Below, piece by piece: positions 22,815 to 33,147 of a stretch of DNA of 64,000 bases. The DNA comes from Magicicada septendecula (Eukaryota; Arthropoda; Insecta; Hemiptera; Cicadidae). The position numbers and the translations under genes were made by a program. The first letter of the stretch is position 1. Each line of letters starts with the position of its first letter. The stretch spans positions 258,633,268 through 258,697,267 of the forward strand of contig CM068375.1 of NCBI GenBank assembly GCA_034769895.1. Direction: 5' to 3'. A model generated the notes under the pieces. The model searched no databases and was not told the origin of the DNA. It was given only the letters and a program-made list of their open reading frames with translations.

Positions 22815-25463
22815 TGTGCCGCGTTTTGGAAAACGCGGCGATGTTCCGATGTCTATATTGTGATTAATTAAAGAATTTACGTATTTGTCGACGCGACAGA
22901 AGTTGTCCTTTGGGACGTTCAGTTGCACTTTGTCATGCTGCTGCCCCTTGCCCGCCCGACTCGCGCGCGCCCTATCTATGCACGTACGGGTTTTTCAACA
23001 GCTGGTTTATTCAGTACGACTTTAGCTATCAGCGCTTCACATTCTAGTCCCCGGCTGGCAGAGTAGATTGAACAGTTTTCGTCTCCCAGCTTCTTCTATG
23101 AATAAGTAGAAAGCTACGTGACCTCCGGTAAGTCCATTAAAATATGTATTTTAATTATTTATAAAAACAAATTGGTTTTATTTAATATTAAAGTGGATGC
23201 GTTGAGATATATATTGCAGTCAATCCTTAGCGCATGGCGAGTTTCAGGTTATAATTTGTTTTATGTATGCTTTGTCTCAACCCTGGTTAATTGATTGTAA
23301 CGTTAAGGATATAATTATGTTGTATATTAATCCAATAATGCTTCTACTAAATTAACTAAACTAAGATGGGGCGTAAGTCAGTAATTTTCTGATATCTGTA
23401 TATGTCACGGACTTGTTAAAAGTTGCCAATTCCTGTAAATGCGTCATGAAAACTTTTGCATAAAGGTTAATTAAAATCATCATTATTATGAAGTGACTAT
23501 ATTTAGACATATTCTATATTAACATATTCAATGGAGTTATTTTTGAAGTGATTTACCACATTCAATGGGATTCTTGACTTAGGCAATTTTTTCGAGTTTA
23601 TAAACCGGACAGTCCATGCTATGTCAGTGGGTAAATGTGGTAGTGTGTGTGTTTCATGAACCTATGAGTAATCCCAGATATAATTGTGCAGGGTTTCCGA
23701 GGTAGCCGGGAATCTGCCCCGCTCTGGACGGATGGCCGAACAACTGCCTCCGACGATGTAGTTCTAAAATCTTCGTCAGCTATGTCAGCCGGAAGGATGG
23801 ACTGGACACCCACTACTGAGCCCTCAACATGCACCCTTCAAACCAGGTGACATTTAACCATTTTTAACCTAAACCTTGTGGCCGAAGTACTCGGTGAGAC
23901 TTTCATGAAACGTTCCAGTGTGGACAGTTATTTACGGACAATGGGTGGAATATTTTAATTGTATTTTGTAAGGCTTACGCCTCCTCAATTACTATCATGT
24001 ATATCTCGTTCTGAGAGTGAAAACTCGGCCGGGGTCACGCACCGCCCGGGTCGAGGGGAGTTCGGTAGATAGAGTTGTATCTCATTCTATTTCTGTTTTA
24101 AGCATGTTGGGATGGTTATGTTAACGATGTTGCTCCATGTGGACACGTATTTTATTATTCATTCATGATCTGGGGGGGTGGTTTTAAACCGTGGTCGACT
24201 CCCGTTGGAGACGTCCACTGCAAGCCTGTCTATGTCAGATCTTGCTAGATCCCGTCCAATGCCTGACCCTGCCGGTAGTCAAGTTTTGTAACACTGTGAG
24301 CTGACTTAATACTCTTATGACTTATATTCTGTATTACAAATTCTGTTCCACTGTTTAGATAATTTGCACACTTTAAAATTTACCATTGTCACAGATTGTA
24401 TTTTACCATAGCAAATTTTGTAACCATAATTGTAATTGCTCCCTATAACAATTAGTTAACCATAAGACTACACAAGATTGATCAATGTCAGTTATGAATA
24501 CTCATGGTGGTCAAATTCCACTATTTTTCTATATTCTGTTTTGAAGGTAAAAAAGAAACATAAAATGCAGTTGGGCAACCGGACATCCATGTTGACCTTG
24601 TGATGCTACTTTTCATTATCGTAATTCATGGGATTTAATTTGATAATTAAATATCGGCTTGGGATTTGTGCGCTGGCCGCGAGGCCTACTGAGAACATTC
24701 AGTTAACACTTATCTTGTTAAAACTTGGGGCATGTCTGCTCCACTCCTGGGATATTTAATTGAAGTTTCGGGGAGGGGGTTTTAGTCACCTATTAATTAA
24801 ACAGTAAAGGGGGCCGGACACTTGGTCAGAATAAGGGGGTTATGGGTGTTGAACAAGACTATTATATGCGCTGATAACCAGGGTGAACATGTGATGGGTT
24901 ATTTAAATATACGTTTGTTGATGTTAATTATATGTGTGTGTTGTTTTACATAATTGTTACTTGTCATATTGATTATGCCTGTGTATATTTATGCCTTGTT
25001 ATAAAAGGTGATTACTTGCAGGTCGAAACTATGTGCCATTTTATAATTGTATTATTTTATAACTATAATTTGTTATTTATGTAACATTCCACGATTTGTT
25101 AGTCAATGATGGTTCAACTATTAATAATTATTCAATACTTAGTGCTGTTAACAGTTAGTATTCCTTATTCAACTTTTGGCAAGGCACATATTAATGAAAT
25201 TATATTTAACGATCAAAAGACTGATTTATCTTACCTTTAGAGGCTCATATGTTGTACTACCCAAGAACAATAAATTGTTGTTGTTAGCTCAAGACCAGTG
25301 TTTCATTTGCAGGTCCCATCATACTGGACCCAGCCCAATTTTAGCTTCTCTAGGCTCTTGCCTAGTTCTAAATAACTTGTAACCTCTCTTTCAAAATCAG
25401 CAAGCAAGGAGGTAGAAATTTAAAAAGAAATAAAATAAATACTCAAAGCATAGAGAGGTTACA
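22815..25463 (+). repeat. Gypsy-B 5' LTR
   Basis: 2649 bp, repeated at 28956-31612. Very long for a gypsy LTR. Short frames inside it (23619, 25176) recur in the other copy and have no protein features. Confidence 0.95.
22818..22839. repeat. Perfect 22-bp inverted repeat at LTR start
   Basis: GCCGCGTTTT, then GG, then AAAACGCGGC: a 10-bp perfect stem with a 2-base centre, three bases inside the LTR edge. It also occurs at 28959-28980. Confidence 0.95.
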
Positions 25464-25465
25464 AA

Positions 25466-25483
25466 TGGTAGCCGGAGCGTGGT
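25466..25483 (+). promoter_or_regulatory. Primer-binding site of gypsy-B
   Basis: TGGTAGCCGGAGCGTGG begins two bases after the LTR. The TGG start and spacing fit a tRNA 3' end (CCA). The following bases resemble the sites that pair with initiator-Met-like tRNAs, but I cannot name the tRNA with confidence. Confidence 0.6.
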
Positions 25484-26043
25484 TCATTCTAGGCCTGAAC
25501 CCTTGGGTCCGTTGGTGTGATGGGGCTTGCAACTTGGAGATAGTGTGGCAAATAAAATGGCACTTAATGGTTGACATGAAATGTAGAGGTATATATGTTT
25601 TTATGAATTATTGTTAAATGTTTTGAATTGTAAATCTGAGGCCGCCATGGGCACGTGTTGTAGTTGGGTTGTTGTTTTGAAATTGGACATTGCCGGAGAT
25701 CGCGTGGGGATGGGTTCCCGTGTTTAATTTTTGAAAGTAATTGCGCGTGCGATTAGTGGGATGCGGTATGGCCCGACTGGAAGTCGGTATCGTCCGATTG
25801 TAATGGTGATAATGTTGTAGTCGAAATGTCGTATATTGTGGTTAGTGTTAGGTGGTGTGGATTGTATGTTGGTGTTAGTGTCTGATGTTGTTTCTTCTTG
25901 AGTCTGGCGACTGACGGAGAGTTGGTTCTGGAGCGGGGCAGGTTTTCGCAGCGCTAGGAACCCGGGGGTCTACTCAAAGGAAGGACAGTACTTGAGTTTT
26001 TCCGAATTTTGTTAATATGTTTTTGTGGGTTATGTTGTGTTAG
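25484..26043. other. Gypsy-B leader between primer-binding site and Gag
   Basis: About 560 bp with no sizeable frame. An in-frame TAG at 26041-26043 closes the Gag frame upstream. Candidate splice acceptors (GTGTTAG, TTTTTCGTAG) lie just before the Gag frame. Confidence 0.5.
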
Positions 26044-28026
26044 GTTTTTCGTAGGAATTTATGTTTGTTGTTGTGTGTTTTGAATTGTGCAATTCTGGCG
26101 GGGATATGCTACGAGAAATTGCCCCACCCTCTTACAGACGTTCTCCAGAAATTTCCGGTGGTGGATGGATTTGATGAGGATCAGCTGTTGGTTTTCTTGG
26201 ACCTGGTCCTGCAGGTGGCAGATTTCCCGGGGGTGTCCGATGGGGAGGTCTTGTATCTTATATACCCGTATTGCCGGAGTACGTTGGCTGGTCTGGTCAC
26301 CAAGGCCCTGCGTCGGGGTGACAGTGTTGATGCTTTCCATGGGGAGGTGTTGAACTTCTTCATACCCACTCGACGACGCTTCAAGCTTGAGTTGGAAAGA
26401 TTCTATCGCCCACAGGCCTACGGAGAGGCGTTAGGAGATTTCGTGCGCGATATACGGAAAGCTGCCCGGGTGTTAAGATTGGGGTTGCCCGAGACAGAAG
26501 TTATCCAAGCAATTCTGCAAGGACTGACTCCCCAAGAGAGATCTCGTTTGGCATTCGCGGACCGTCCACGTGGTTTTGCGGATCTTGAACAGCTGTGTGT
26601 GTTTTCAAGGACGGTCCAAGCAGCTGACGAGTCCCGAGGAAGAGATGCCACAGATGTCCAATCCTCCAGTGGTTCATCAGGAAGAGCCAAAAGGGACAAA
26701 CATGGAGGTTGGAGGAAAACCCAAGGGACGCTTAGAAAGCCTGAATATTCCGGAAGTGATGGAGGCTACAAGGGGGTGGCAAGTGTGAAGACGGTAACAA
26801 CAGCTACAGCACAGAAAACAAAGAAACATGAAATTAACAGGGGAAAAAGAAATTATGTTAGGAAACAGACAGCGGCAAGTAGGGAGCCTGTACCAAGGCG
26901 TTATCCCTATTCGGAGAAAAAGGAAACTTTAAAGGTTCCAGAGGAATTACAAGTGCCCAAGAGAGTAGTAGATGAAGAAAAGGAAGCGGAAGTAGAAGAG
27001 CGGTATGACTCCGTGGGAACAATACAGGAGGATAAGAGCGCGTCAGTTAATACTGAATTACCGGACTCCAGGAGGACGTCATGGTTGAATCCAGAGGCCG
27101 CAGAATTTGTTCCGGTATTTACATCTCGGTTCGTGAGGGATCCAGATCCTGTAACATCACCATCGCCAGTCGAAATTAATGTAGTCATTGCACATGAACC
27201 TGGACGGCTGGATTCCAGGGTGGAAGATGTTGAGGACGTTGTGGTTGCTGAAAGTGGTCAAAGAGTGGAATCGACAGAAGAGTCAGATGAGCGGTCTTCA
27301 GATGCTGCGCAGGTGAGTATAGTTGTAGGTGTTAGGGAGACTGTAGAGTCTGAAGTTGCAGATGGACACAGGGATGTCCGGGCTGCAAGTGTTTCTGAGG
27401 TTGTGGATGGACAAGGGGATGTCCATGCCGCAAGTGAGGTAGAAGTTGAGGAGAAATTTGGTGGCAGCGTTGTAGAGTTTGTGAGTGAGAGTGAAGTAGT
27501 GTGTGAAGATGTGCAGACGCCTTCTGTAAGTAGTGTTGAGGATTCCGAGGAACGGGAGGAAGTTTCAGGTGGACCAGGTGAGCAACTAGCGGAGGACGTA
27601 GATGTGCAGTGTTCAGATGGTGGTAGTGGAAGTGATGGCGATGACGTTGGTGATGAACGTGTTGATGAAAATGAGATCAGAGAAGAGGTTAGTCAAGAAG
27701 TTCGTGAAGGAGCTGGCGATGCGTGTGGTGAAGAAGATGGATCAGAGGAGCAACGGGAAGAGGCTGAGGAGGTGCAGTGTCAGGAAGTTGATTTGGATTA
27801 TGTGGACGAAGAAGAGGAAGTTGTAGAAAAGGAAGAAATTGCAGCAGAGGAGTTAGACGATGAGCATAATCCAAAGCGGAGTGAAAGTAGTGAGGTAAGT
27901 TGCCTTGATTCTGATCCCGAAGAAGCCAGTCAGTACAGCTCAACACGAGATAATTTCTTAGAGAGTGGTGTCCGAAAGGAGCGAATACCTAAAGTGCGGC
28001 ATAGAAAGGTAAGAAGCAGAGGTTAA
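26044..28026 (+). CDS. Gypsy-B Gag-like protein, frame without any ATG
   Basis: An uninterrupted frame of about 660 codons from the TAG at 26041 to the TAA at 28024-28026. Residues about 20-190 look like a retrotransposon capsid: LVFLDLVLQVADFP, GEVLYLIYPYC, FHGEVLNFFIPTRRR, YGEALGDFVRDIRKAARVL, EVIQAILQGLTPQERSRL. A basic Lys/Arg/Ser-rich segment follows, then about 330 residues dominated by Glu, Val, Asp and Ser, including two copies of a (D)G(H/Q)(R/G)DV(R/H)AAS unit. There is no zinc knuckle, protease or pol. No in-frame ATG occurs anywhere, so initiation must use a near-cognate codon, splicing or frameshifting. Family assignment comes from the capsid-like region and element context. Confidence 0.8.
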   Translation, partial: VFRRNLCLLLCVLNCAILAGICYEKLPHPLTDVLQKFPVVDGFDEDQLLVFLDLVLQVADFPGVSDGEVLYLIYPYCRSTLAGLVTKALRRGDSVDAFHGEVLNFFIPTRRRFKLELERFYRPQAYGEALGDFVRDIRKAARVLRLGLPETEVIQAILQGLTPQERSRLAFADRPRGFADLEQLCVFSRTVQAADESRGRDATDVQSSSGSSGRAKRDKHGGWRKTQGTLRKPEYSGSDGGYKGVASVKTVTTATAQKTKKHEINRGKRNYVRKQTAASREPVPRRYPYSEKKETLKVPEELQVPKRVVDEEKEAEVEERYDSVGTIQEDKSASVNTELPDSRRTSWLNPEAAEFVPVFTSRFVRDPDPVTSPSPVEINVVIAHEPGRLDSRVEDVEDVVVAESGQRVESTEESDERSSDAAQVSIVVGVRETVESEVADGHRDVRAASVSEVVDGQGDVHAASEVEVEEKFGGSVVEFVSESEVVCEDVQTPSVSSVEDSEEREEVSGGPGEQLAEDVDVQCSDGGSGSDGDDVGDERVDENEIREEVSQEVREGAGDACGEEDGSEEQREEAEEVQCQEVDLDYVDEEEEVVEKEEIAAEELDDEHNPKRSESSEVSCLDSDPEEASQYSSTRDNFLESGVRKERIPKVRHRKVRSRG

Positions 28027-28503
28027 CGGGTAGCGGGTAGATGTTCCCCACATTCCCAGTGGTGTTCATCTATTTCAGGGTTGCGCCCCTGCCCACGCGA
28101 GCCTTGGTTTCCTCCATTCTTCCTTATTTCTGGAGGTAGCCAGGTCCTTGCCCTCAGTCCTAGCTATTGCCCTTTAATGATCCTTGCCCCATTTCATCTT
28201 CCCAATTTTCCTACCACTCCCCTTAGTAAAAAAAAAAAAAAATCTATCAAACGGAGTTAGAGAGAGACTTAGCTTGTGGTCCTCGAGATCGTCAGTTTCC
28301 CCTGTGTTAAAGGTTAGATGGAGTGATGGTGTGCTGTTGCTGATTGTTAATAGTTGTTGAGGTTGATGTTGTTCATTATAGGGTCCGAGCCATGCCGCAT
28401 TCTCCGGTTGTTTTCCTGGTGTTCTTTTGTTGAAAGAAAGGTGGTGTAATAGGTGCTGTAGAAAGGTGAACCCCCTTTAGTTATGTGGTATTCTAATGAG
28501 TAA
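28027..28503. other. Gypsy-B post-Gag spacer
   Basis: Begins with a pyrimidine-rich stretch and holds a run of about 15 A (around 28228-28242). No pol motif is seen in any frame. Confidence 0.5.
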
Positions 28504-28955
28504 ATGATGGGATTAATGTTCGTGTGCCCTTGGTGCGGTCCTCTCTGTCTGGCCAAGCGGGGCCGTCCGCCCTTGTGTAGGGAAGTGGGCCAGCCATATG
28601 GCAAGGTTGGAGATGCCTTGTGGGTGCATGTGGCTGGTCGCTCCGAGAGACAGACGGGAGTAGTACGGTCACTCACATATCAAGGTGGGAGATACCTTGT
28701 TTGGTCGTATGACGAATATGTGAGTGGGACCGGTGGGAGTAATTGGTGGTCACCGGAGAGGGTGACGTGTTGGGGCGGTCCCGTGGGGTTGGCGTGGCAG
28801 AGAGGGTCGCATGGGGGATGGTGGTTCTCCTGGGAGCGAGTACCGCCTGGCCAACTCACCCACGATGTCCACCAGAGTTTTTGTTGGGAGTACACTGCAG
28901 GGTACCTTCCCGAGTTTGAAGGTGAGGCAACCGGGTTGCCCTTTTGGGGTGGGGG
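28504..28955 (+). pseudogene. Possible integrase C-terminal remnant (gypsy-B)
   Basis: A frame with VGDALWVHVAGR, then TGVVRSLTYQGGRYLVW, then WWSPERVTCW. The GD-x-hydrophobic-W-V start and the later YLV strand resemble the small SH3-like C-terminal domain of some gypsy integrases. If so, gypsy-B arose from a full element by loss of most of pol. The frame runs on through the polypurine tract into the LTR and is very rich in Trp and Gly because the strand is G-rich, so chance is possible. Confidence 0.3.
28946..28955 (+). promoter_or_regulatory. Polypurine tract of gypsy-B
   Basis: GGGGTGGGGG sits immediately before the 3' LTR (TGTGCC), the expected plus-strand primer position. Confidence 0.75.
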
Positions 28956-31612
28956 TGTGCCGCGTTTTGGAAAACGCGGCGATGTTCCGATGTCTATATT
29001 GTGATTAATTAAAGAATTTACGTATTTGTCGACACGACAGAAGTTGTCCTTTGGGACGTTCAGTTGCACTTTGTCATGCTGCTGCCCCTTGCCCGCCCGA
29101 CTCGCGCGCGCCCTATCTATGCACGTACGGGTTTTTCAACAGCTGGTTTATTCAGTACGACTTTAGCTATCAGCGCTTCACATTCTAGTCCCCGGCTGGC
29201 AGAGTAGATTGAACAGTTTTCGTCTCCCAGCTTCTTCTATGAATAAGTAGAAAGCTACGTGACCTCCGGTAAGTCCATTAAAATATGTATTTTAATTATT
29301 TATAAAAACAAATTGGTTTTATTTAATATTAAAGTGGATGCGTTGAGATATATATTGCAGTCAATCCTTAGCGCATGGCGAGTTTCAGGTTATAATTTGT
29401 TTTATGTATGCTTTGTCTCAACCCTGGTTAATTGATTGTAACGTTAAGGATATAATTATGTTGTATATTAATCCAATAATGCTTCTACTAAATTAACTAA
29501 ACTAAGATGGGGCGTAAGTCAGTAATTTTCTGATATCTGTATATGTCACGGACTTGTTAAAAGTTGCCAATTCCTGTAAATGCGTCATGAAAACTTTTGC
29601 ATAAAGGTTAATTAAAATCATCATTATTATGAAGTGACTATATTTAGACATATTCTATATTAACATATTCAATGGAGTTATTTTTGAAGTGATTTACCAC
29701 ATTCAATGGGATTCTTGACTTAGGCAATTTTTTCGAGTTTATAAACCGGACAGTCCATGCTATGTCAGTGGGTAAATGTGGTAGTGTGTGTGTTTCATGA
29801 ACCTATGAGTAATCCCAGATATAATTGTGCAGGGTTTCCGAGGTAGCCGGGAATCTGCCCCGCTCTGGACGGATGGCCGAACAACTGCCTCCGACGATGT
29901 AGTTCTAAAATCTTCGTCAGCTATGTCAGCCGGAAGGATGGACTGGACACCCACTACTGAGCCCTCAACATGCACCCTTCAAACCAGGTGACATTTAACC
30001 ATTTTTAACCTAAACCTTGTGGCCGAAGTACTCGGTGAGACTTTCATGAAACGTTCCAGTGTGGACAGTTATTTACGGACAATGGGTGGAATATTTTAAT
30101 TGTATTTTGTAAGGCTTACGCCTCCTCAATTACTATCATGTATATCTCGTTCTGAGAGTGAAAACTCGGCCGGGGTCACGCACCGCCCGGGTCGAGGGGA
30201 GTTCGGTAGATAGAGTTGTATCTCATTCTATTTCTGTTTTAAGCATGTTGGGATGGTTATGTTAACGATGTTGCTCCATGTGGACACGTATTTTATTATT
30301 CATTCATGATCTGGGGGGGTGGTTTTAAACCGTGGTCGACTCCCGTTGGAGACGTCCACTGCAAGCCTGTCTATGTCAGATCTTGCTAGATCCCGTCCAA
30401 TGCCTGACCCTGCCGGTAGTCAAGTTTTGTAACACTGTGAGCTGACTTAATACTCTTATGACTTATATTCTGTATTACAAATTCTGTTCCACTGTTTAGA
30501 TAATTTGCACACTTTAAAATTTACCATTGTCACAGATTGTATTTTACCATAGCAAATTTTGTAACCATAATTGTAATTGCTCCCTATAACAATTAGTTAA
30601 CCATAAGACTACACAAGATTGATCAATGTCAGTTATGAATACTCATGGTGGTCAAATTCCACTATTTTTCTATATTCTGTTTTGAAGGTAAAAAAGAAAC
30701 ATAAAATGCAGTTGGGCAACCAGACATCCATGTTGACCTTGTGATGCTACTTTTCATTATCGTAATTGATGGGATTTAATTTGATAATTAAATATCGGCT
30801 TGGGATTTGTGCGCTGGCCGCGAGGCCTACTGAGAACATTCAGTTAACACTTATCTTGTTAAAACTTGGGGCATGTCTGCTCCACTCCTGGGATATTTAA
30901 TTGAAGTTTCGGGGAGGGGGTTTTAGTCACCTATTAATTAAACAGTAAAGGCGGCCGGACACTTGGTCAGAATAAGGGGGTTATGGGTGTTGAACAAGAC
31001 TATTATATGCGCTGATAACCAGGGTGAACATGTGATGGGTTATTTAAATATACGTTTGTTGATGTTAATTATATGTGTGTGTTGTTTTACATAATTGTTA
31101 CTTGTCATATTGATTATGCCTGTGTATATTTCTGTATATTTATGCCTTGTTATAAAAGGTGATTACTTGCAGGTCGAAACTGTGCCATTTTATAATTGTA
31201 TTATTTTATAACTATAATTTGTTATTTATGTAACATTCCATGATTTGTTAGTCAATGATGGTTCAACTATTAATAATTATTCAATACTTAGTGCTGTTAA
31301 CAGTTAGTATTCCTTATTCAACTTTTGGTAAGGCACATATTAATGAAATTATATTTAACGATCAAAAGACTGATTTATCTTGCCTTTAGAGGCTCATATG
31401 TTGTACTACCCAAGAACAATAAATTGTTGTTGTTAGCTCAAGACCAGTGTTTCATTTGCAGGTCCCATCATACTGGACCCAGCCCAATTTTAGCTTCTCT
31501 AGGCTCTTGCCTAGTTCTAAATAACTTGTAACCTCTCTTTCAAAATCAGCAAGCAAGGAGGTAGAAATTTAAAAAGAAATAAAATAAATACTCAAAGCAT
31601 AGAGAGGTTACA
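28956..31612 (+). repeat. Gypsy-B 3' LTR
   Basis: 2657 bp. Differs from the 5' LTR by about ten changes, including a small TATTTCTGTA-type duplication near 31130; three of the substitutions are C/T or G/A at CpG sites. Confidence 0.95.
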
Positions 31613-31616
31613 AACT

Positions 31617-32322
31617 GCTTCTTATTTTTTGGGGTAGGAAAACGTTGAATGGCATCTACTTTATCAGTTGATGGTGTTATCCCTTGTCATGACAGGTTGA
31701 ATCCAAGGAATTGGACTTCTGCTGCTATTAGTTTAGACTTCTCTAGTTTTAATGTCACATTGTTAATGGATAATTTTTCTAACACTTTTTCAACTCTCAT
31801 ACAATGCTCCTCCCAATTTGATGAGGTGATCAACAGATCATCAACGTATACAGTGGTATAGCTCATAGTTTCGGGACCCAGTATCTGGTCCATGCAGCGA
31901 ACAAATATTGCTACTGAGTTTACCAGCCCAAAAGGTAGTCGCTTGAACTGGTAGTTCCTGCCTTCAAATATGAATGCTACGTACTGTCGGCTGGCTGGGT
32001 GCAGTTCTACTTGCCAGTACCCGCAGACCGTATCCCATGTGCTAATAAATTGCGTTCCATGGAACTTCTTGAGGATCTCCTCGATCTCACCAGGAGATGT
32101 CCTGTCGTTGATCAGTATTTTATTTATTTCTCGAGCGTCGAGACACAAGCGTACTCTTCCATCCTTTTTCGTAACAGCAACTATCGGACTGGTGTACTGT
32201 GAACAGCTATATTCTATGATGTCTTCCATCATTTTACTAATTTCTGTGTGTACTGCTTCCTTGGCTGCATACGCTATGGGATATGATTTTTTATTGAAAT
32301 TGGCCACTTCTTTAAATCTCAA
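31617..32322 (-). pseudogene. Gypsy-A reverse transcriptase, N-terminal part
   Basis: Frame 32322-31687 holds the fingers and palm: SPIVAVTKKDGRVRLCLDAR, STWDTVCGYWQVELHP (catalytic Asp), RLPFGLVNS, TTVYVDDLLITS (YVDD) and VQFLGFNLS. A TGA at 31684-31686 interrupts it; the same frame then stays open (QGITPSTDKVDAIQRFPTP) to the gypsy-B insertion. The frame is in register with the protease frame upstream, separated only by a TGA at 32389-32391. Removal of gypsy-B with one TSD copy would bring this frame into register with 20947-22810. Confidence 0.93.
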
Positions 32323-32388
32323 CTCGCATTGATACCCCCGTACCTTTCCTGGTTGGTCGGAAAATACATGCCGGTACCTGTTGTAAAT

Positions 32389-33147
32389 TCATATTAACTT
32401 CTCCACCTCTTGCTCTGTCAATGGATTCCCATCTTGGGTTCCTCGAAATTGTCGGGTTTCCTCCAATTTCTGATGCCATAGAATGTCATTATTTACTTGA
32501 CTGTCTGGCTTCACTTCCCACCTCCGGTCTGGTGAATCACAAACTGTTCTTATACTGTATATTTTACTTACTGGTAGGACCCCTTTGCTGCCAGTTAATT
32601 CAGCTACCCATTCTCTGCCTCCATATTTCATGGTTACCTTCGATAATTCCATATCGATAACTGCAGAGTACTTTCTCAATATGTCACAACCAATTAGGAT
32701 GTCAAATGGTATGTTGTGAGCGATTAAAAATATCATAGGCAGTGTCACACCGTTACTTATGACTTCTAGTGACACTTGTCTCTTAATTGTCTTATTTTGC
32801 CTCCCAGTGGCTCCCATTAAAATAATGTTACTTATGGGTAACGTTGGCAAGCTGGTCTTACTTTCTTTTTGAATTTTGTCGTACATGTTTATATCAATTA
32901 GAGACACATTTGCGCCTGTGTCTATCATAAATTTTATATTTGCATTATGTACTTTAGCGGTAACATAGGCAATTTCATTATCCGGGTGCTTGGTCAATGA
33001 GGAATTTTCTTCCATAAGCTCCTCTCGGATATTTTTCAGATAATGGTTCTGAATTATTATAATTGTGTTGTCATTTGTCTCGTCTGTCTGTGTCGTAATT
33101 AACCCAATAGATCGGATCAGTGATGGGTCCTTTGGTTTCACTGCCAC
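32389..33147 (-). CDS. Gypsy-A aspartic protease region of Pol
   Basis: A 252-codon frame overlapping the end of Gag by about 10 bases in another frame, the usual arrangement for Pol made by frameshifting. The active site is IKFMIDTGANVSLID (DTG) at about residues 72-86, followed by LPISNIILMGATG and the second conserved block PFDILIGCDILRKYSAVIDM. The C-terminal part leads towards the reverse transcriptase, from which it is separated by a single TGA in the same frame. The protease would process the Gag and Pol polyproteins. Confidence 0.9.
   Translation of the reverse strand: MAVKPKDPSLIRSIGLITTQTDETNDNTIIIIQNHYLKNIREELMEENSSLTKHPDNEIAYVTAKVHNANIKFMIDTGANVSLIDINMYDKIQKESKTSLPTLPISNIILMGATGRQNKTIKRQVSLEVISNGVTLPMIFLIAHNIPFDILIGCDILRKYSAVIDMELSKVTMKYGGREWVAELTGSKGVLPVSKIYSIRTVCDSPDRRWEVKPDSQVNNDILWHQKLEETRQFRGTQDGNPLTEQEVEKLI

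Larger units (their letters stand above)
22815..31612 (+). mobile_element. Gypsy-B, non-autonomous LTR element with about 2.65-kb LTRs and a Gag ORF
   Basis: Two LTRs (22815-25463 and 28956-31612), TGTGCC to GTTACA, surround a 3492-bp interior. TSD AACT lies on both sides. A primer-binding site, one Gag-like frame and a polypurine tract are present; no protease, reverse transcriptase or RNase H motif exists in the interior, although a possible integrase tail remains. It sits inside the gypsy-A reverse transcriptase, in opposite orientation. The interior is visibly richer in GC than everything around it. About ten differences between LTRs are visible by eye, so the insertion is recent. Confidence 0.95.

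Noticed and set aside
23619..25382. Frames repeated at 23619/29760 and 25176/31325 that look like conserved small proteins
   Set aside because: They lie in the two gypsy-B LTRs; identity reflects LTR copying, not selection on protein.
28228..28242. Poly-A run as a possible retroposed gene tail
   Set aside because: It lies inside the gypsy-B interior with no target duplication or source gene evident.
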